Source: Spizellomyces punctatus DAOM BR117 (Eukaryota; Chytridiomycota; Chytridiomycetes; Spizellomycetales; Spizellomycetaceae). From it: a stretch of DNA of 64,000 nt. Under the pieces are notes generated by a model. That model was not told the origin of the DNA, searched no databases, and saw nothing but the letters and a program-made list of their open reading frames with translations. The position numbers and the translations under genes were made by a program. The stretch is taken from assembly GCF_000182565.1 (NCBI RefSeq), contig NW_015971546.1, positions 667,407-731,406 of the forward strand, read 5' to 3'. Positions within the stretch are counted from its first letter, which is position 1. Each line of letters begins with the position of its first letter. Of this stretch, positions 34,215 through 47,677 are shown in pieces.

Positions 34215-37200
34215 TCATCGTCCTCTCAGCAAACAAGCAATCCATATCCAAACACCGACCACCTCTCCTGCATATCCACAACACCAGACCGCACATGCAA
34301 ATTCGCACCATTCGTCCGCACATGCATGGACATCAGTGGCCTGTACGGCCGCGAGAATGTCATTTGTATCCGTATATGGCAAAGATATTGGGCTCCCTTT
34401 CAGCCTATATACGGCACGGAGACGGGATAAGTCCTGTAAACTCGATAAAGAACTGGACACCTGCTCATTGGATGTCTGAGTGCAAACCGCGGTCTCGAGT
34501 GTTGGCAAAGCACTGAATAATGTTCTGGATGCCAATCTGGCAATTAATGGAAGGGAATGTCAGTACATCCCCTACAACAGACTGCTATTCTGTCATTTTG
34601 TTTCGGAATCGGTCCGAATAGAACTCACCGGTTCCATCGTGTGGGCTTATTTCCTCTCCATGTCTCAATCCCCGCTATTATTGCACGCTCCAGACGACCT
34701 TCAATTTCATGGAGTTTCGCAAGGTCGGGAGTCTTGTAGATTGGCTCTTCGAGCTAGTTATCGTGTGTGTGCATATCCATGAGCTCGTGCTTGAAAATCG
34801 CTAAGTCTGCTATGTACTTACCTGCAGACTTGGACCCTCAGGTTTGGGAAACGCTCGGTGGAACAGTGGGCGCCAGCTGCGGTTATCTCGTAAGTTAAAT
34901 GACATTCGCGCTGGATCCGCTTGCTGCTGAATGTTGACCCAAACCTGAATAAGGAATTTTGCATTTAAACATTAATACCTTTCGCACGTTTAGATTCCTT
35001 TGACGTATGCTCACATTATCCTGGTCGAATAATTGTCCTATTTCGATCAGCGGGCAAAGTGCATCTTTCACGGTCCAAACTGTTCCATCCACTGGATCCC
35101 AGAGTTTCCACTCTTTCAAGATAGCCCGTTCGTGCTCTTCCCTGGTCAACACCCACGCGACACGCCCTTTGGCTACATCTCGTCCCAGGACCACCCAAGA
35201 GTCCACATCTTTTAAACACCATTTAAAATAATTACATAAGAGAATGGCATGCTCGGCGGCGCCCCCAGCTCCAAGGGTCATCATTTGCTCGGTAGTAGCC
35301 CAGCATGAGTGAGGGTATATCATTCTGGAAGGGAGATATGGCAGCAAAGTGACATAACGGAGAAGATGAACCGGTGTTGTTGGTAAGCCAGGGGGCGGGG
35401 CTTGCGGCCGTAGAAAACGACTTATAAGAGCTGTTTGTTGGGAGAGGGTGGTCGTCGTTATGCGAATGTGGCGGGATTGAACGTGAGCAGGTAACGTTGA
35501 AGGGAAACTGGAACAATAGCGGAGGAGATGCAGCGATTCGAGGGACTGAACCTTTGGGAAATTGTTAGCGACAGGCGGAACTTGAATGCGAGGAAATTTT
35601 CGCTTGGTCTGACGTAGGTACCTTTGTCTTTACTTCTGTCGGTTGAGCTAATGGTGGATCCAGCGTAATGAACATATAAAGCGAGGTCCCTTTGTTCGGC
35701 TCGATACCCACCGGCACAGCTGCTATAGGCATCGCCAGTGGGGCATGCTCATATCCTATTGACGCGCAAGGCAGTTTGACAGGGAAGTCGCCTGCAAGCT
35801 GTCCAAGGGAATGTAAGTAACTGAAATGAAATGTGATCAAAATTCACCTGAAACTCAGTTGCTTACACGAATCTGTTCGTGTATTGCAGAAAAGGGAATG
35901 GTTAGCGATCCAAGCCAGGTACGGTCTTTTCGACGGTGGATCTGGGTATCTCGGTCTCGTTCCTCCTATTGTGATAACGGGGTAAGCACCTACCGATCGG
36001 ATACCCGGTCACTATCAAAGCACCCACCTGCATTAAATCAACTAGCATTTCATCAAAGAGGTCAAACCGGACTTCCTCAGCATCCAGTTCTCCCTCGACG
36101 CCTGCTTGATCACCACGTGGAGGTGTCACTGGAAGCATTAACGTTTCGTTCCATTGAGGATTCGGGCCTTCCCCAGTTGTCGTGCGCGCGTGGCGATTTT
36201 GAAATGTCAGCTGTACATACGGCCGAACCCACTACCGTAATTGGATACATCATCTTTAGGTTAGTGGGCTAAAATGAATGATTAGCATGTTACCAACACT
36301 TACGACTGGTCCATCAGATTCGGTTTCCACAACATCATGAATGCTCTTTCTGTCCTTTCTGACAGGTATGTTGGAACCCCTCAATATTTGCACCATAAGC
36401 CTACAGCCCTCCGGCTGCAGCCCATTCGTCAGTGCCTCCCTTCTATCCTCCCGATACGGGCGGAGTGGTCTCCGTGGTCTGAACCACTCGGTGAGAAAAA
36501 ATCCTTTTTGTGGTCGGTCTGCGAGTTTCTCTTCACGGACATAATCACTATGCCGCTTAGGCTGTGGATGAATCGTACTGCGAAGCAGTTGGTGGCTACG
36601 TAGACGCTGGAGAAACGTTGTCTCGGGAGTTGATAGATCAGACTGAGCTGTAGGCGCAGAATTCAGAAGGGAGAGCGTAGAAGAATGTCGTGACAGCATT
36701 GGATATAGTTGGGGCTTCTCAAGCGAAACCATTTAGGTTTGTGCTGATTGTGCGAAGTGAATATGCTGGCGTTGTACTTACTGTTTTATCTGAATCTAGC
36801 ATTTCCTGCATCATACCCTCATCGATCTCCTCATCCAATAGCGGTATAGGGCTCAGATGTTCAGCTGTAATATGACCTCTTTTCGTCTCCCTATCTTTGA
36901 TTAAAGTAAACCTCTTCTCATTGAGTTCATTATCGACCTGAAAATTCATGAAATGAGCATGGTATGAGCAATACCGAGAAGTGGTGCGTGATATATACCG
37001 CAACATCTAACGCCATGGCTCGGATCCATGCCGGAATTTCAAGACGGCAAAACTTTTTTGATGACCAGTACTCCATTGCGGAGGTACCCTCTGAGCTCGA
37101 CGATGCCTCTGCCAATCTTTTCAAGCGAAGCGTGTCTTGTGAGCGGGGATCATTCGGATCAACAGGCAGAGATTGAACCCAGTCCTTAATAAATATATGG

Positions 37201-40200
37201 AATAGTATGAGAGAACTCGTCGTTACAGGATTCATAGGCCACTCTCACCATTAATTTGCGCATGTTGATGGCACCATTGGGTCCCATCATTGCAGCTAAA
37301 TGATTAGGTTCTCGGACATTACGACGGGCATCAAGGTCGTTGCTATGTACATTCACGACAAGAATGATGTGAGTTACTTATCGTTCAATGCTTGCAGCTC
37401 CTTGGTTCTTTGGAAAACGTACGATTGGATAAGAGGTCCCAAGGATTTGCCCCCGTCATCCACCCCCCAGGCACATCCAAGTGTTACCACTCCCGAAAGC
37501 CACCTTTCATCTCCTCTGCCAACCGTTGCGTCATAACTAGATTTGCCCGTAAAATGCAATGCATGCGGTGTCCGGTCAATGGCGTTGGTAGTTTCGGTAG
37601 CAGAGGGAATAGGGATAGGAATTCGGCAAAGGAGAGTTTCGCCAAAGGCTGTCTGAACCAAGGGATGTTATAGGCTATCCATTGGGCGTCGTTTTACAAA
37701 ACAGGGCAGAATACCTTTTCGTAGACTTCAGCCTCAAGGCATTCAGGAACTTCTTTGACCCGAGCACCAACCCTGATCGCTGTCTTCCGTCCTAACGTCC
37801 CTAATGCTTTTGAGCTTGCGACTATGTTAGACCCACGTTGATCGATGTTGTTGAATTGAACACTGAACGTGGACATGTCAAGGGTGTGTGCCGTCGTTCG
37901 GGTCATTTCTTTGCGATTATAGAGCAAGCGCAAACAGAAGGTAGGAGGGGTGGTTTGACGACGGTTTTGTTCGAACTGTACGGAATGGAGTGAGTAGATT
38001 TTACTTCAGCCACGCCGCTTCATTTGGGGTTTACCTTGGGGCATTCAGCTATGGGAGTGATGACACTCGTGTGGTTGCAGGCAAACGACAAAATGGGAAA
38101 GCCGGGTTGTCGATGGCTTGATTCCAGCCTCTGAATAAGAGTGTCAGGCTACTATAACGACCATCTGATTAACATAAGCATAATATGACATACCTTGCTG
38201 ATTTGCGATTTAAGCCGTTTTGCATTGAATCCGCCCATCTTCGTCTGGCCAGTCTGAAGGGCTGGATCTGATCGCTTCTTTCTGTCCTTACGAAGCTTCC
38301 CTTGACTGCCATGTGTACTTGCGTTGTCCGTATCTTGTTCGGCGCCAAGCTGATCTTTCGTGTCCTGTCGCTCCAATCCGGATTCTTCTTCGGTTACGCT
38401 AGTAGTATCAAGCTTTTCGAGCTCGTGCATATCTGACAGTTCCGATAGCTCGTTCGCAATTTCAACCCTAAGCGCCTTTGTATCCTTTCACATTTTGGCG
38501 GTTAGCCACGGATGATTGAATCTTGAAAAATAAAGATTTACCTCATCTTCAATAGTTTCACTGCTCCGCACAATCACTTTGAGAGAGGTAGACGCGAATC
38601 CTTCTGTTTCGCGTATCTGCTTCAACTGAGACCATCCTTGCAGAATCTTAAACTCCAGTAACCGATCGGTTTGAGCTTCAGCATCCTGAGAATAAGCATT
38701 AATGACATGCAGTCTTTCAATGAACAGGGCGCCCGACGCTCAATACCCGTAATAATCTTGTCTCACGGATTTCTTCCAACATCGCCTTCCTTCGGTTGAT
38801 ATTCTTCTGTTTGGCTTCCTTCTGCACTTGCTTCGGATCGTGATACCTAGAATAACGGGCGGGACGTTCTGGAAAGATATCATTTGCTGGTTCTGTTGCG
38901 TCGGCTGCGGGTGAATCAGGCAGAGGTTGCGATTGTTTATACTCGTTGTACGCATCGCGCAGCGCCTTTATGGCAAAGAGATTAGTACGCGATGCCTCAT
39001 GGGCTCAGGACTTGAATATAAGCATACCATTAGCCGCTGATCCAGGAAATGTACTACCCCTTTTTTCTTCCTCTGACCCAAAGTGGTCACCCATTCCTCT
39101 ATGTTTCTCGCCAATTTCATCTCCTCTGTCATCAGCGGATGATCGACCATTGCCATACCGTACAGGTCGACGGCAAGCAGATAGGTCCCACTTGGAGAAT
39201 CTGTTATTAGCGTGTAGGGCGAGGGGGCGGCAATTGGAAGGCGGATAAGTGCCAGATCGTCGTGTGGGGAATCTGCTAGCGAAAGTTCTGGGTCTGAAGA
39301 TGGATGGGTGCGGGTATCCTGCCATAAAAGCGTTGGCAATTCACGAAATGGGCGTTGTGGCTCGGTTGAAATTGGGATTGGAATAGTGTTAAGGCGAAGG
39401 GAGGAGCCGAACCACTGTATTCCGCTGATAGAAAGCAAAGTGAATGAGCGGCGCGGACATGTGCTATGTGGTAAAATGTAGCTTTTGCTCACTCTTCTGG
39501 CTCGCTCCATCGTAGACGCTTCTCCAATTTTTGTAAATTCCAGAAAGCGACAGGTGGTAAGTCCCCGACATAGAAGCCATCGTCCTCCGGAGTCGCCGGC
39601 ATGGTCTTGAAACACCGTCAGAGTCGAACGTTAACAACAAATAATTGTGTGTTTACCTCGTACAAAGTTCTCCATGTTGCCAAAGTAGACGGACAAACGT
39701 TCTCTGGGCAAAACAAGATTTTGGCGACCTGGACAAGATACCGTCATTTGGGGCATGAACTGCCACGCTAGACGTTACTTCCGATCGAACGTACCTGCTC
39801 CAAGTAGGTCTTCCCTATGTTCTCCCATGGCTGCTTGACTACGTGTGATCCTAGCATTTGCAGCTCTGCTTTTTCTTTTAACTCGTTGAATGCTTATAAT
39901 AGATGAATTTAGAATGACTGATGCTGTTAATGACAGATGAGAAACCGGGTTCCAGCGCAGACTATGTACCTTTTTCCGCCCATTTACCCTCTTCGTCCAT
40001 GTCAATCTCTTCATCATCCGGCGCCTTACTTTCTACCTTCTTTTTTGGCTTGCTTCGTTTCTTTTTCTTTTGCCCGCTTTGGTCAGGTTCGCTGGCATGG
40101 CCGGTTGTCGTCGATAACTCGACATTTGCATCGTAATCTTCTTGCAGGGGCTCTTGGTAAAGTCTCGAATGAAGGATGTTTGGAGAACTTTTTTGAAACT

Positions 40201-40410
40201 GCAGCAACAAAATATTTACAGCGATCGTCGTCTCCTCATATCTCAGCTGAAATTAAACTATACCTTTGCCCCTCCCAATCTCTCCCTACGTCTTCCTCCA
40301 CTCTGTTCACCATCAGTCAAAGATAATGTTGATGCCCCCCTAACCAGGAGCTGACTTTGAGCATGTCTTAGACGAGACCGATTTCTCGGGACATTGGTCG
40401 GCAACGACAT
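34215..40410 (-). CDS. CC2D2A: CC2D2A, ciliary transition-zone protein
   Basis: Component of the MKS module at the transition zone that gates entry to the cilium or flagellum. Twenty-three exons, all in phase, give 1568 aa (human about 1620): 40410-40264, 40198-39970, 39892-39795, 39728-39657, 39605-39493, 39424-39028, 38965-38747, 38685-38542, 38484-38194, 38130-38035, 37975-37715, 37652-37423, 37342-37249, 37184-36999, 36937-36782, 36714-36304, 36231-36028, 35941-35867, 35798-35622, 35551-35015, 34944-34822, 34753-34629 and 34536-34215. A C2 domain lies near 1015-1115 (VQILRGSNIPVRK, WVRPYVQLTFQNR, NPQWNETLMLP). WLGSLTIPFS and LYMFITLDPPL follow. The transglutaminase-like domain has EHAILLCNYF and WKLWDPVDG (about 1290-1380). 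The end, VVGVWIWIACLL, matches the family C-terminus. Acidic and Lys-rich stretches occupy the N-terminal third. Confidence 0.95.
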
Positions 40411-41029
40411 TATTGGACAACTGGACGTTGATATCAAACACTTAGGCAAACTGACACCTATGCATCGCCAACTGCACCAGCTTTGTTGACTGCTTGAAAC
40501 TTGTCGAATGAGTCATACGTCAGATCGGAATATAATCAAATGCTTCTTGTGAGTTTGCCCAAGGTGGGCCTGCTGGACGATAGCCTGGGGAGATCGGAGA
40601 CGCGCTGAGTAAGCTCCAGCAACAGCAACGAGGCCGATTTTTAACTTTTGGCACAAACTTACTGGCACTTTTTCTGCAGATACTTGTTATCATTATCAAG
40701 ACATGAATGAAAGAGCCACATCGTGTGCCCATGTCGAGTCCTCTGAGAACAATAAATGTTGAATGTTGGTCGATTTGCCTCGATTTATCGGAAAACGACA
40801 ATTGATTCCACATGTAAGCGTGCATGTAGGTATGGTATGCTGGGAAAGCAACAGGAGGTTGTATGAGTTTGCTAACTGCTTTTGCCTGAGTGAGATGATA
40901 ATTTTGTCTTTGCAATTTGTAAATGTCCATGTCCAAAACAGCCAAGCCGCCCACGTCAGGAACGCGCGCCGAGGGTGTTTTTGTCAGTTACTCTACCCGT
41001 CCATCATCTACAAAGGAGGGTCCACAGAC
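40411..41029. other. Divergent intergenic region
   Basis: 619 bases between the CC2D2A start and the methyltransferase start; it should hold both promoters. Open frames extend upstream of both genes (in-frame to 40763 on the plus strand, to 40449 on the minus strand), so the true starts could lie inside it. A minus-strand frame 40520-40954 is not protein-like. Confidence 0.45.
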
Positions 41030-42016
41030 ATGGGAAAGCCCCTTTACCCGCCGGTACCAGCAAAGGACAATGGCGCACCTCTGCGTCCGTACATGCTCGA
41101 CCAGGAGTCTGCTTCAAGTGATGACAGCGACTTTTACCAGGTATCGGCATCTGAGGCCAATGCAACCGAGACGTCAAAACCGGAGGCATCCAGCGAAGAC
41201 TCTGGAAAGAGCTCAATCGATAGCTCCTCCTCTGTAACCAGTGCAGGTCAAGCGGTCACAGGCGTGTGGGATCATGTATACGCTCTCCTAGCCCTTGGCG
41301 CCCTGATTGCTGTCTGCATAGCAGCCGCGGCAGCCCCACACTTGTCGAGCGTTTCCATATCAGACGCTTTCTTTGCCAAGATTTGGTCTTTTATGAGTCC
41401 CCATGTTGATGCTCATGTGAAGGACATCAAGGAAAGTTTAAATTTGTCGACTGCTTGGGGCAACGTTCTGGAAGTAGGACCGGGCACAGGTGCCAACCTT
41501 GGCTACTACTCCAGCAAGGCGGTCACATCGCTAACCTTGCTTGAGCCTAACACCGCCATGCACGCTGAGCTGCTGCATACTGCATCCATGGCAGGATGGA
41601 ACCCTGATATGTTCACACTACGCCTGTCGGCGAACACGATTGAATCTGCGTCTTTTCAACCGGCCTCATTTGACTTTATTGTGTCTACCTTTGTTCTCTG
41701 TTCTGTTGATGACTTACCCGCTGCAGTAGAAAGGCTGTACGATTGGCTGAAACCAGGGGGCACATTTGTGTTTTTGGAGCACATTGGGGATGAGAAGGGG
41801 AAATGGGCGCGGTGGGGACAGGATATGATGTCTTTGTTTCTCTGGCCGGCAGTGGCGGGGGGATGTCGATTGAATCACGATACCGTGACTGTCATTCAAA
41901 ATCTCGATTGGAAAGTCGACATTTCAGGAAAAGGTCGAATGGCGGTCGGAGCCCTGCCTATCGTATGGGGAAGAGCAACAAAGAAGAAGGGATGGTTTGG
42001 GTCTATCTGGCAGTGA
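41030..42016 (+). CDS. METTL7-like membrane methyltransferase
   Basis: Intronless 328-aa class I SAM-dependent methyltransferase. A Ser/Asp/Glu-rich N-terminus (about residues 20-75) is followed by a hydrophobic helix (about 80-105, AVTGVWDHVYALLALGA and on). The SAM-binding motif I is VLEVGPGTGANLGYY. Then come LLEPN (the acidic end of strand 2), FDFIVSTFVLCSV (motif IV region), WLKPGGTFVFLEH, and a C-terminal GGCRLNHDT, all typical of METTL7/TMT1 proteins. Vertebrate members are alkyl thiol methyltransferases of the ER and lipid droplets; the substrate here is unknown. The start was placed at MGKPLYPPVP because upstream residues look non-coding. Confidence 0.85.
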   Translation: MGKPLYPPVPAKDNGAPLRPYMLDQESASSDDSDFYQVSASEANATETSKPEASSEDSGKSSIDSSSSVTSAGQAVTGVWDHVYALLALGALIAVCIAAAAAPHLSSVSISDAFFAKIWSFMSPHVDAHVKDIKESLNLSTAWGNVLEVGPGTGANLGYYSSKAVTSLTLLEPNTAMHAELLHTASMAGWNPDMFTLRLSANTIESASFQPASFDFIVSTFVLCSVDDLPAAVERLYDWLKPGGTFVFLEHIGDEKGKWARWGQDMMSLFLWPAVAGGCRLNHDTVTVIQNLDWKVDISGKGRMAVGALPIVWGRATKKKGWFGSIWQ

Positions 42017-42700
42017 TCGCAAGTGGCGTATGTATACTGTGCAGAGTGTAAAGCTTGGTTTATAGGGGCATTCCTGAAAGCTTAATGTAAATATAGTTGC
42101 ATGTAGGTCATTTCCTGTAATGTAGTAACAAGGCATTTTTTGCGCAAAAGTTCCTTTTCATGCTGTGGATCGACAAGTGTATTCTGGGGAGAAAACAAAA
42201 AGTCTAGCTGCATTGGCGCGAAAATCCATCATCGTTCTTTGGACATTCAAAAACTCACGGAACGTGGATGAAAGCATGTTACATCTTGGGCACTAAAAAG
42301 TACTGAGGGTCCTGCAGGTCTTGCAACGCCAGACAATACCTTGGACTTCAACGGCAGCTGAAGCAAGTTACAAGCGGTAGCTCTGCGCTCTGCACTTCCT
42401 CTTGTACATTTCAATACCTGTGTGGTTAGACGGGCAGCATCCGCTCGTCCGGGCGCTGAAGGGAAAGTCGTTGGAGTCGCTTGCTGACGTAAAGCATATG
42501 GTCATGTGACTAATACTAAGGTTAAAACACCAAGCTAAGCCTCCAAAACCATTAAGCCTAAAAAGGTAAATGAATCCACAAATTTGAAGCCGTTAAGTTC
42601 AAGGCCGTCGGCTCTTCTCTTGGCGAGCAAATTGAAGGTTTTTTTCAAGCGTTTGTTCAAGATTTGAAGGGCAATCGACCCGCAAGGAATCTCATAGTGG
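42017..42700. other. Intergenic region
   Basis: 684 bases between two plus-strand genes, with no open frame over about 40 codons that looks coding, no repeat and no recognisable RNA gene. It should hold the 3' UTR upstream and the promoter of the START gene. Confidence 0.5.
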
Positions 42701-45700
42701 ATGGAACATGGCGAGGTGAGTTGCGCTGGAAGGGATGGTGGCCACGACTTGAGGGACCTTGAACGTCTTTTGTTTGGCAGACCACACTCGCAATACGCAT
42801 TTGACGACTATGACATACAAGACAACCTCGACGAATATATGGAAGGTTATGACCATGACACATATGGCGAGACACCCGTCAGTGCCTCCCGCCGTATAAG
42901 TCCGACTACCAGAATGGCCTTGGGTCCTTTGCAACTAAATCCTCATGAAGACGGAACACCAAGCTACAATGCGGCAACTCAGTCCTTGTTGGACCAAGCC
43001 GACGGCGCCATGGCGTCGTTGATGCACCTCTCCCGTGATACCGACAACTGGAAACCTGTTCTAACACATAAGAATGGTGGGGCGGTAGTGTATCGTACAG
43101 CAAAGCACGCAAGAGGGCAGATCCCTGTTTTCAAAGGTGTTGCTATACTGCACGGCTTTGCCCCAGAAGCCATTTTTGCCTTGGTGAGAAACAGGCAGTT
43201 GTGTAAGTGGCCTCATTCTTCTCCTGGTGCATTCTGAGAACTGACGCAGCAACTTGTAACAAAGGGGATGACTGGTATTTGGAGGGACACATTGTCGAGC
43301 ACATCAATGAAAGCACCTCTCTCAGCTACATGGTAATGAAGCCCCAAAACGCCTTATCACAGGCAGTAGCAAGGTAAAATCTCTGCAGAATTCATCCCTC
43401 CATACATGTTGCGAGTACACTAATGCTCGTACTACCGTCAAACACTAGTCAAAGAGACTTGGCTCTTATTGATCGAAAGGACTTTGATCCGGCCACCGGG
43501 GCCATTGCTTACGCTAGTACATCGGTGGAAACAACCAAAGTGCCAAAACATCCTGGCCGTGTTCGTGCTTTACTGAAACTGAATGGATGGCTTTTGGAAC
43601 CTCATATTGCATCAGATGGAGTAACCATCAGCACCAAAGTCAGCTACTACATCCAAACTGATGTTGGAGGGCTGTTGCCCAACTCGGTAGTTAAGCGCTA
43701 CCTTGCCCGTCGTGCGCTGGTCGTCGTGGGTGTGGAACAGTACCTTCGAAAGAATGGCCCTCCCCCTGTTCCAGAATCAGAGGTTGTAGCGGTCAGAAGA
43801 GCGCGCACAATGAGCATTCTCAGTACTTCGTCAGATGGAGAGAATACACCGTACCAGTTTCCCCCACCTCCTGAACGTTCCTCTTCTTTCCACGGGTCGC
43901 GACTTATGCGCGGGTAAGCTGGTTTATTTACGTTTCCTTTCTTTCTAATGTCAATCACCGCTAAACGTGTGCTGCAGAGGCGCAGGGCCTGAGCAACCAC
44001 CTTCTCGAATGTCATACCAGGGACATAACATGACGGAAGGAAGAAAGATGCCTTCACACGTGGCTCCTAGCTATGACCGCCAGTCCCGTCAGCATGGGAA
44101 TCCTCCTCCACCCCGCTCTGTTGTCAACACCGTAGAGGAATCTGTGCAAGATGATGACGATGATGAGGTATGGTCGACTTACTGGATTGCAGGTTGGGAT
44201 GTGCGAGCACCAAGATTTTGGTTAACCGCGACATTGGCGTGTTTAGGTCATTGTGTATGATGAACATGAAGTCCCAGAGGAAACAGATGATTACGACGAG
44301 GTAGATGACGTGGAACTCGAGGAGGAGGACGAACAAGAAGGAGCCGAGGCGACATCGCCCGCACCTGTAGAGATTGATGATGGTGGTCCGTCAACTAATC
44401 CTCATAACGAAGCTGCCCTGCTATCTCTGCGTCTTCTACAAAGCCTTGAACCAGAAGACGCTGGGTGGGAGTTTCATTCACAAACAAGTGGAGTGCGTAT
44501 CTCTCAAAGAGCAGTCGCTGGAGCTCAAATGCCTATGGTGCGTGGAGATGCGATTATTCAAGGCCCCTGGACCGCACAGGAGATCTTGAGTGTCGTCAAA
44601 AGCGCGACTGCCAGACGCTCATGTGAGTATCATGCATGTCAAGTGTATCTCTACTGACCAGAGTTGCTAATATCGCGATTTACAGGGGACGCACGTTTTG
44701 AAGACGGACGCGCACTGGTTAACTACAACTTGGATGAGGCATTAACCTATAGTCAGCAGAAGGGAACGTTCCCTGTCTCTGGTCGGGACTTTGTTACCAC
44801 TAATATGACACACTTTGATCCCAAAACGGGTGCCGTTTATTACACTGCTACCAGTGTAGTTGACCAGTCCGCCCCAAGCGATCCCAAGCGGGTTCGTGCC
44901 CATCTCACAGTTGCTGGGTGGATCCTTAAACCCGTAAATGGGGGGATCTCTGTGAGCTACATTGTACAAGTGGATGTTAAAGGATCTATTCCTAGCTGTA
45001 AGTGACCTTGAGCCATTCAATAGGCCCTTGGCTTAACGTCAAATTGCTTACTCCCGTTCCTCTCCAGCGATTATCAAAGTAATCCAGACTCAAACACCTC
45101 TCTGCATTGCAGAAGTGTTCAAATACATTGAACACAAGGGGTTCATCCCTTTTATTATCCGCAGAGTTCCCGGAGTGGACCCTGGCCGCGGACTGGGACT
45201 CCGCAGTGAAAGTTTTGAAGCGAAAGGCAGTGTTTATGGCTTGGAATACAGGACGACAGAGGCTCATGGGAAAATCTTGGCTGTTGCCTTACCTAGGTCA
45301 GCTTATTCTGATGGTGCTGATGTGCAGGTCACACCTACCGATGGCAGCGTTAAAGTATATAGGGTGCCCGACGATGCGATGGGAAGATTAAAGGATGCGG
45401 CGAGCGCAGACAATTCGATTGTCCTCAATGTTATCGTTGAGAAGGAGGCGGACCTGGACGTGAAATTCCGGGTTTCGCCTAGCAATCGCGGTTACATGTG
45501 TAACGGTAAAATAATTGAGACCGCCCCGGCGAAACCTGTCATTGCTGCACATCCGAAACCCGTAGCCGAGCCTGTACCAGTTAGGGAAGCCGATACTACC
45601 CGGCCTCCTGCTGCGAAAGCCACCTCTGAAGTAAACACGAAGTCCGTTCCCCCCACGAAGACAGAAGGGTCACCGAGCTCAAGCTCAAATACGCCACCGC

Positions 45701-47460
45701 CCGCAGCTCGACCTACATACATTCCGCACCGGCATACTGAATCCGGCGTCAAAGCGTTGAAGTACTTGAAGCAACTCATGCAAGATGAAGACGCATGGAA
45801 GCTCCACTCAGAACAACAGGGCGTAAAGATTTCCACCATCGAAGACGGATCACCGATGCCTGTTGTTCGTGGTGATTCCGTGTTCCCACCAGAGTTCACA
45901 GTGGATGAAATTGTCAATGTACTCAGATCATCTGGGGCGCGCAAGATTTGTGAGTATGCAATGCAAGGATGTGTTATACAGACATCGCCGTTAACGCAAT
46001 TTCCTTTTCAGGGGATGCTCGGTTTGAAGATGGTGATACAGTGGAATGGTTGAACCCGAACGAGCAGGTATTCCGGTCACTCCAAAAGGGACAGTTCCCC
46101 GTTAGTGGCCGGGATATTTGCGGTCTGCAGGTTACCGTTTTCGACGCCAGATCATCCACCACCTACATTGTTGCGACAAGTGTGAATGACCCACTTGTTC
46201 CGGTTGACCCCAAGCGCGTCCGCGCTGATTTGAAGGTCGCTGGATGGATTTTACAGCCAGTACCGAACGGAGGCGGTGTTAGTATCACTTACATTGTGAA
46301 CATCGATCCGAAAGGGTCAATTCCAAGCGCCATTGTAAAGGCTGTTTCAGCACAGACTCCGTTATGCGTTGCAGAAGTCCTCAAGTACCTGCGTACGTAC
46401 GGATCTCCTGTTGCCGGCAAAGTGTTGGGTAACACTGGCGAGGGTATCAAAATTGTAGTCACCAAAGATAAATTCGACCACAAAACATCGACATTGGAGT
46501 TTGAGTACACAGCAAATGCAACTCAAGACGGCGATGGAACTCCCGGAACTGGACTTGCTGGGCTCGTCGAATTCCAGATTGACCCGAAAATGTATCCTTC
46601 AGGTGTTGATCTGGAAATTCCGGCCAAAACAGTGCAAGATTACTTGATAGTAAAATCGAGTCCAGACGGTCGATTCTTGAGATTGTACATGCGCTTTGAC
46701 GCTGTAAAGGAGAATGGCTCTGGCAAGATTCAAGTGAAAGTTATCAAGAAGAAGAAGGGAACCGGCAGCAAGGACTTTTCAGTCAATGGGGTGCCTGGCA
46801 GTGTCGTGAACGACAAATCTAATAAGGTCATGATCCCGGTCAGAAAGGCTACAACTGCACCTGGGGCAAGTAAGCCCGCCACGGCGACTGGTAAGTGACC
46901 CTCGTTATACATTTTTCTTGCAGATACGTTAAACCTGACATTATCACGTAGCTGCCACGCGTCCGCCTCGTCAGGCCCCAGCTGGCGTACCCTCTGAGCC
47001 ACTCCCCACATCCGAAGCAGTGCCCAAGGTTCCCGTTAAGCGGAGGCCGCCTCCTGCGACCGAGACTGCAGTGCAAGCGCAGCCAAGTACGGTTCCAGCG
47101 CCATCAATGTCAACAAGAAGTTTGACCCGGACAAATGAGAACCGTCTCTTCACATATCTGCTTGCACTCCTTTCCATGGCACTCCGTCTACTTCGTCCCT
47201 TCCTCGCACCCAACGGACCGGAGCTTCCTGATAGCGTTGATCCCCTCGACATCCGTGCACTGGTCGCGGACGCTGAACGTCTCCGCCTCGTTGGAGTGTC
47301 AGCTGTGTCCTTGTTGTTCTTCGGACTGGTTTTGAGGTGGTTCCTAGGTGCTGTATTCGGTGTCGTTGGTGGTGTGTTTAGCATGTTTAGCTTGGGACAA
47401 TGGGTCTTATTGACTGCTCTGGGAGTTGGCGCATTTTGGATGGGTAAAGGACGACGTTGA
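42701..47460 (+). CDS. Triple START-domain membrane protein
   Basis: Nine exons (42701-43202, 43265-43373, 43449-43913, 43978-44167, 44247-44622, 44686-44997, 45068-45949, 46012-46890, 46952-47460) give 1407 aa. Three START-like lipid-binding domains lie near residues 118-330, 490-690 and 890-1090. Each has the family opening of a W-x(n)-G-V/A-V segment, a conserved WD pair after an intron at the same phase (exon starts at 43265, 44686, 46012), a central R-V-R-A-L/H/D core, and a closing helix. START2 and START3 are closely similar (SGRDFVTTN versus SGRDICGLQ; SDPKRVRAHLTVAGWILKPV versus VDPKRVRADLKVAGWILQPV). A beta-rich segment follows each of these. A Pro/Ala/Thr-rich linker (about 1240-1290) leads to a C-terminal membrane region with a long hydrophobic helix. 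Probably a lipid transfer or tether protein; ligand unknown. Confidence 0.88.
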
Positions 47461-47677
47461 GATGACAATCAAATAGAACTAATGTAGGGTTAGGTTTACT
47501 TCATAGACACATCTCATAGGTATATAATTCTTCGTTTAGAGATAGTTGTCATGTTTCATACATAAGATAATAAGGGTTCTTGGGATGGCCGATCCTTATT
47601 TCCATTCCTCGGGTATTTTTCTGATTAATTATATGCTAAGGTTTTGTATCTCACGGCTCATTTTGAAAGACTCAAAC

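Noticed and set aside
34130-34516. 128-aa plus-strand frame after AOX
   Set aside because: Antisense to the last CC2D2A exon, whose C-terminus matches the family.
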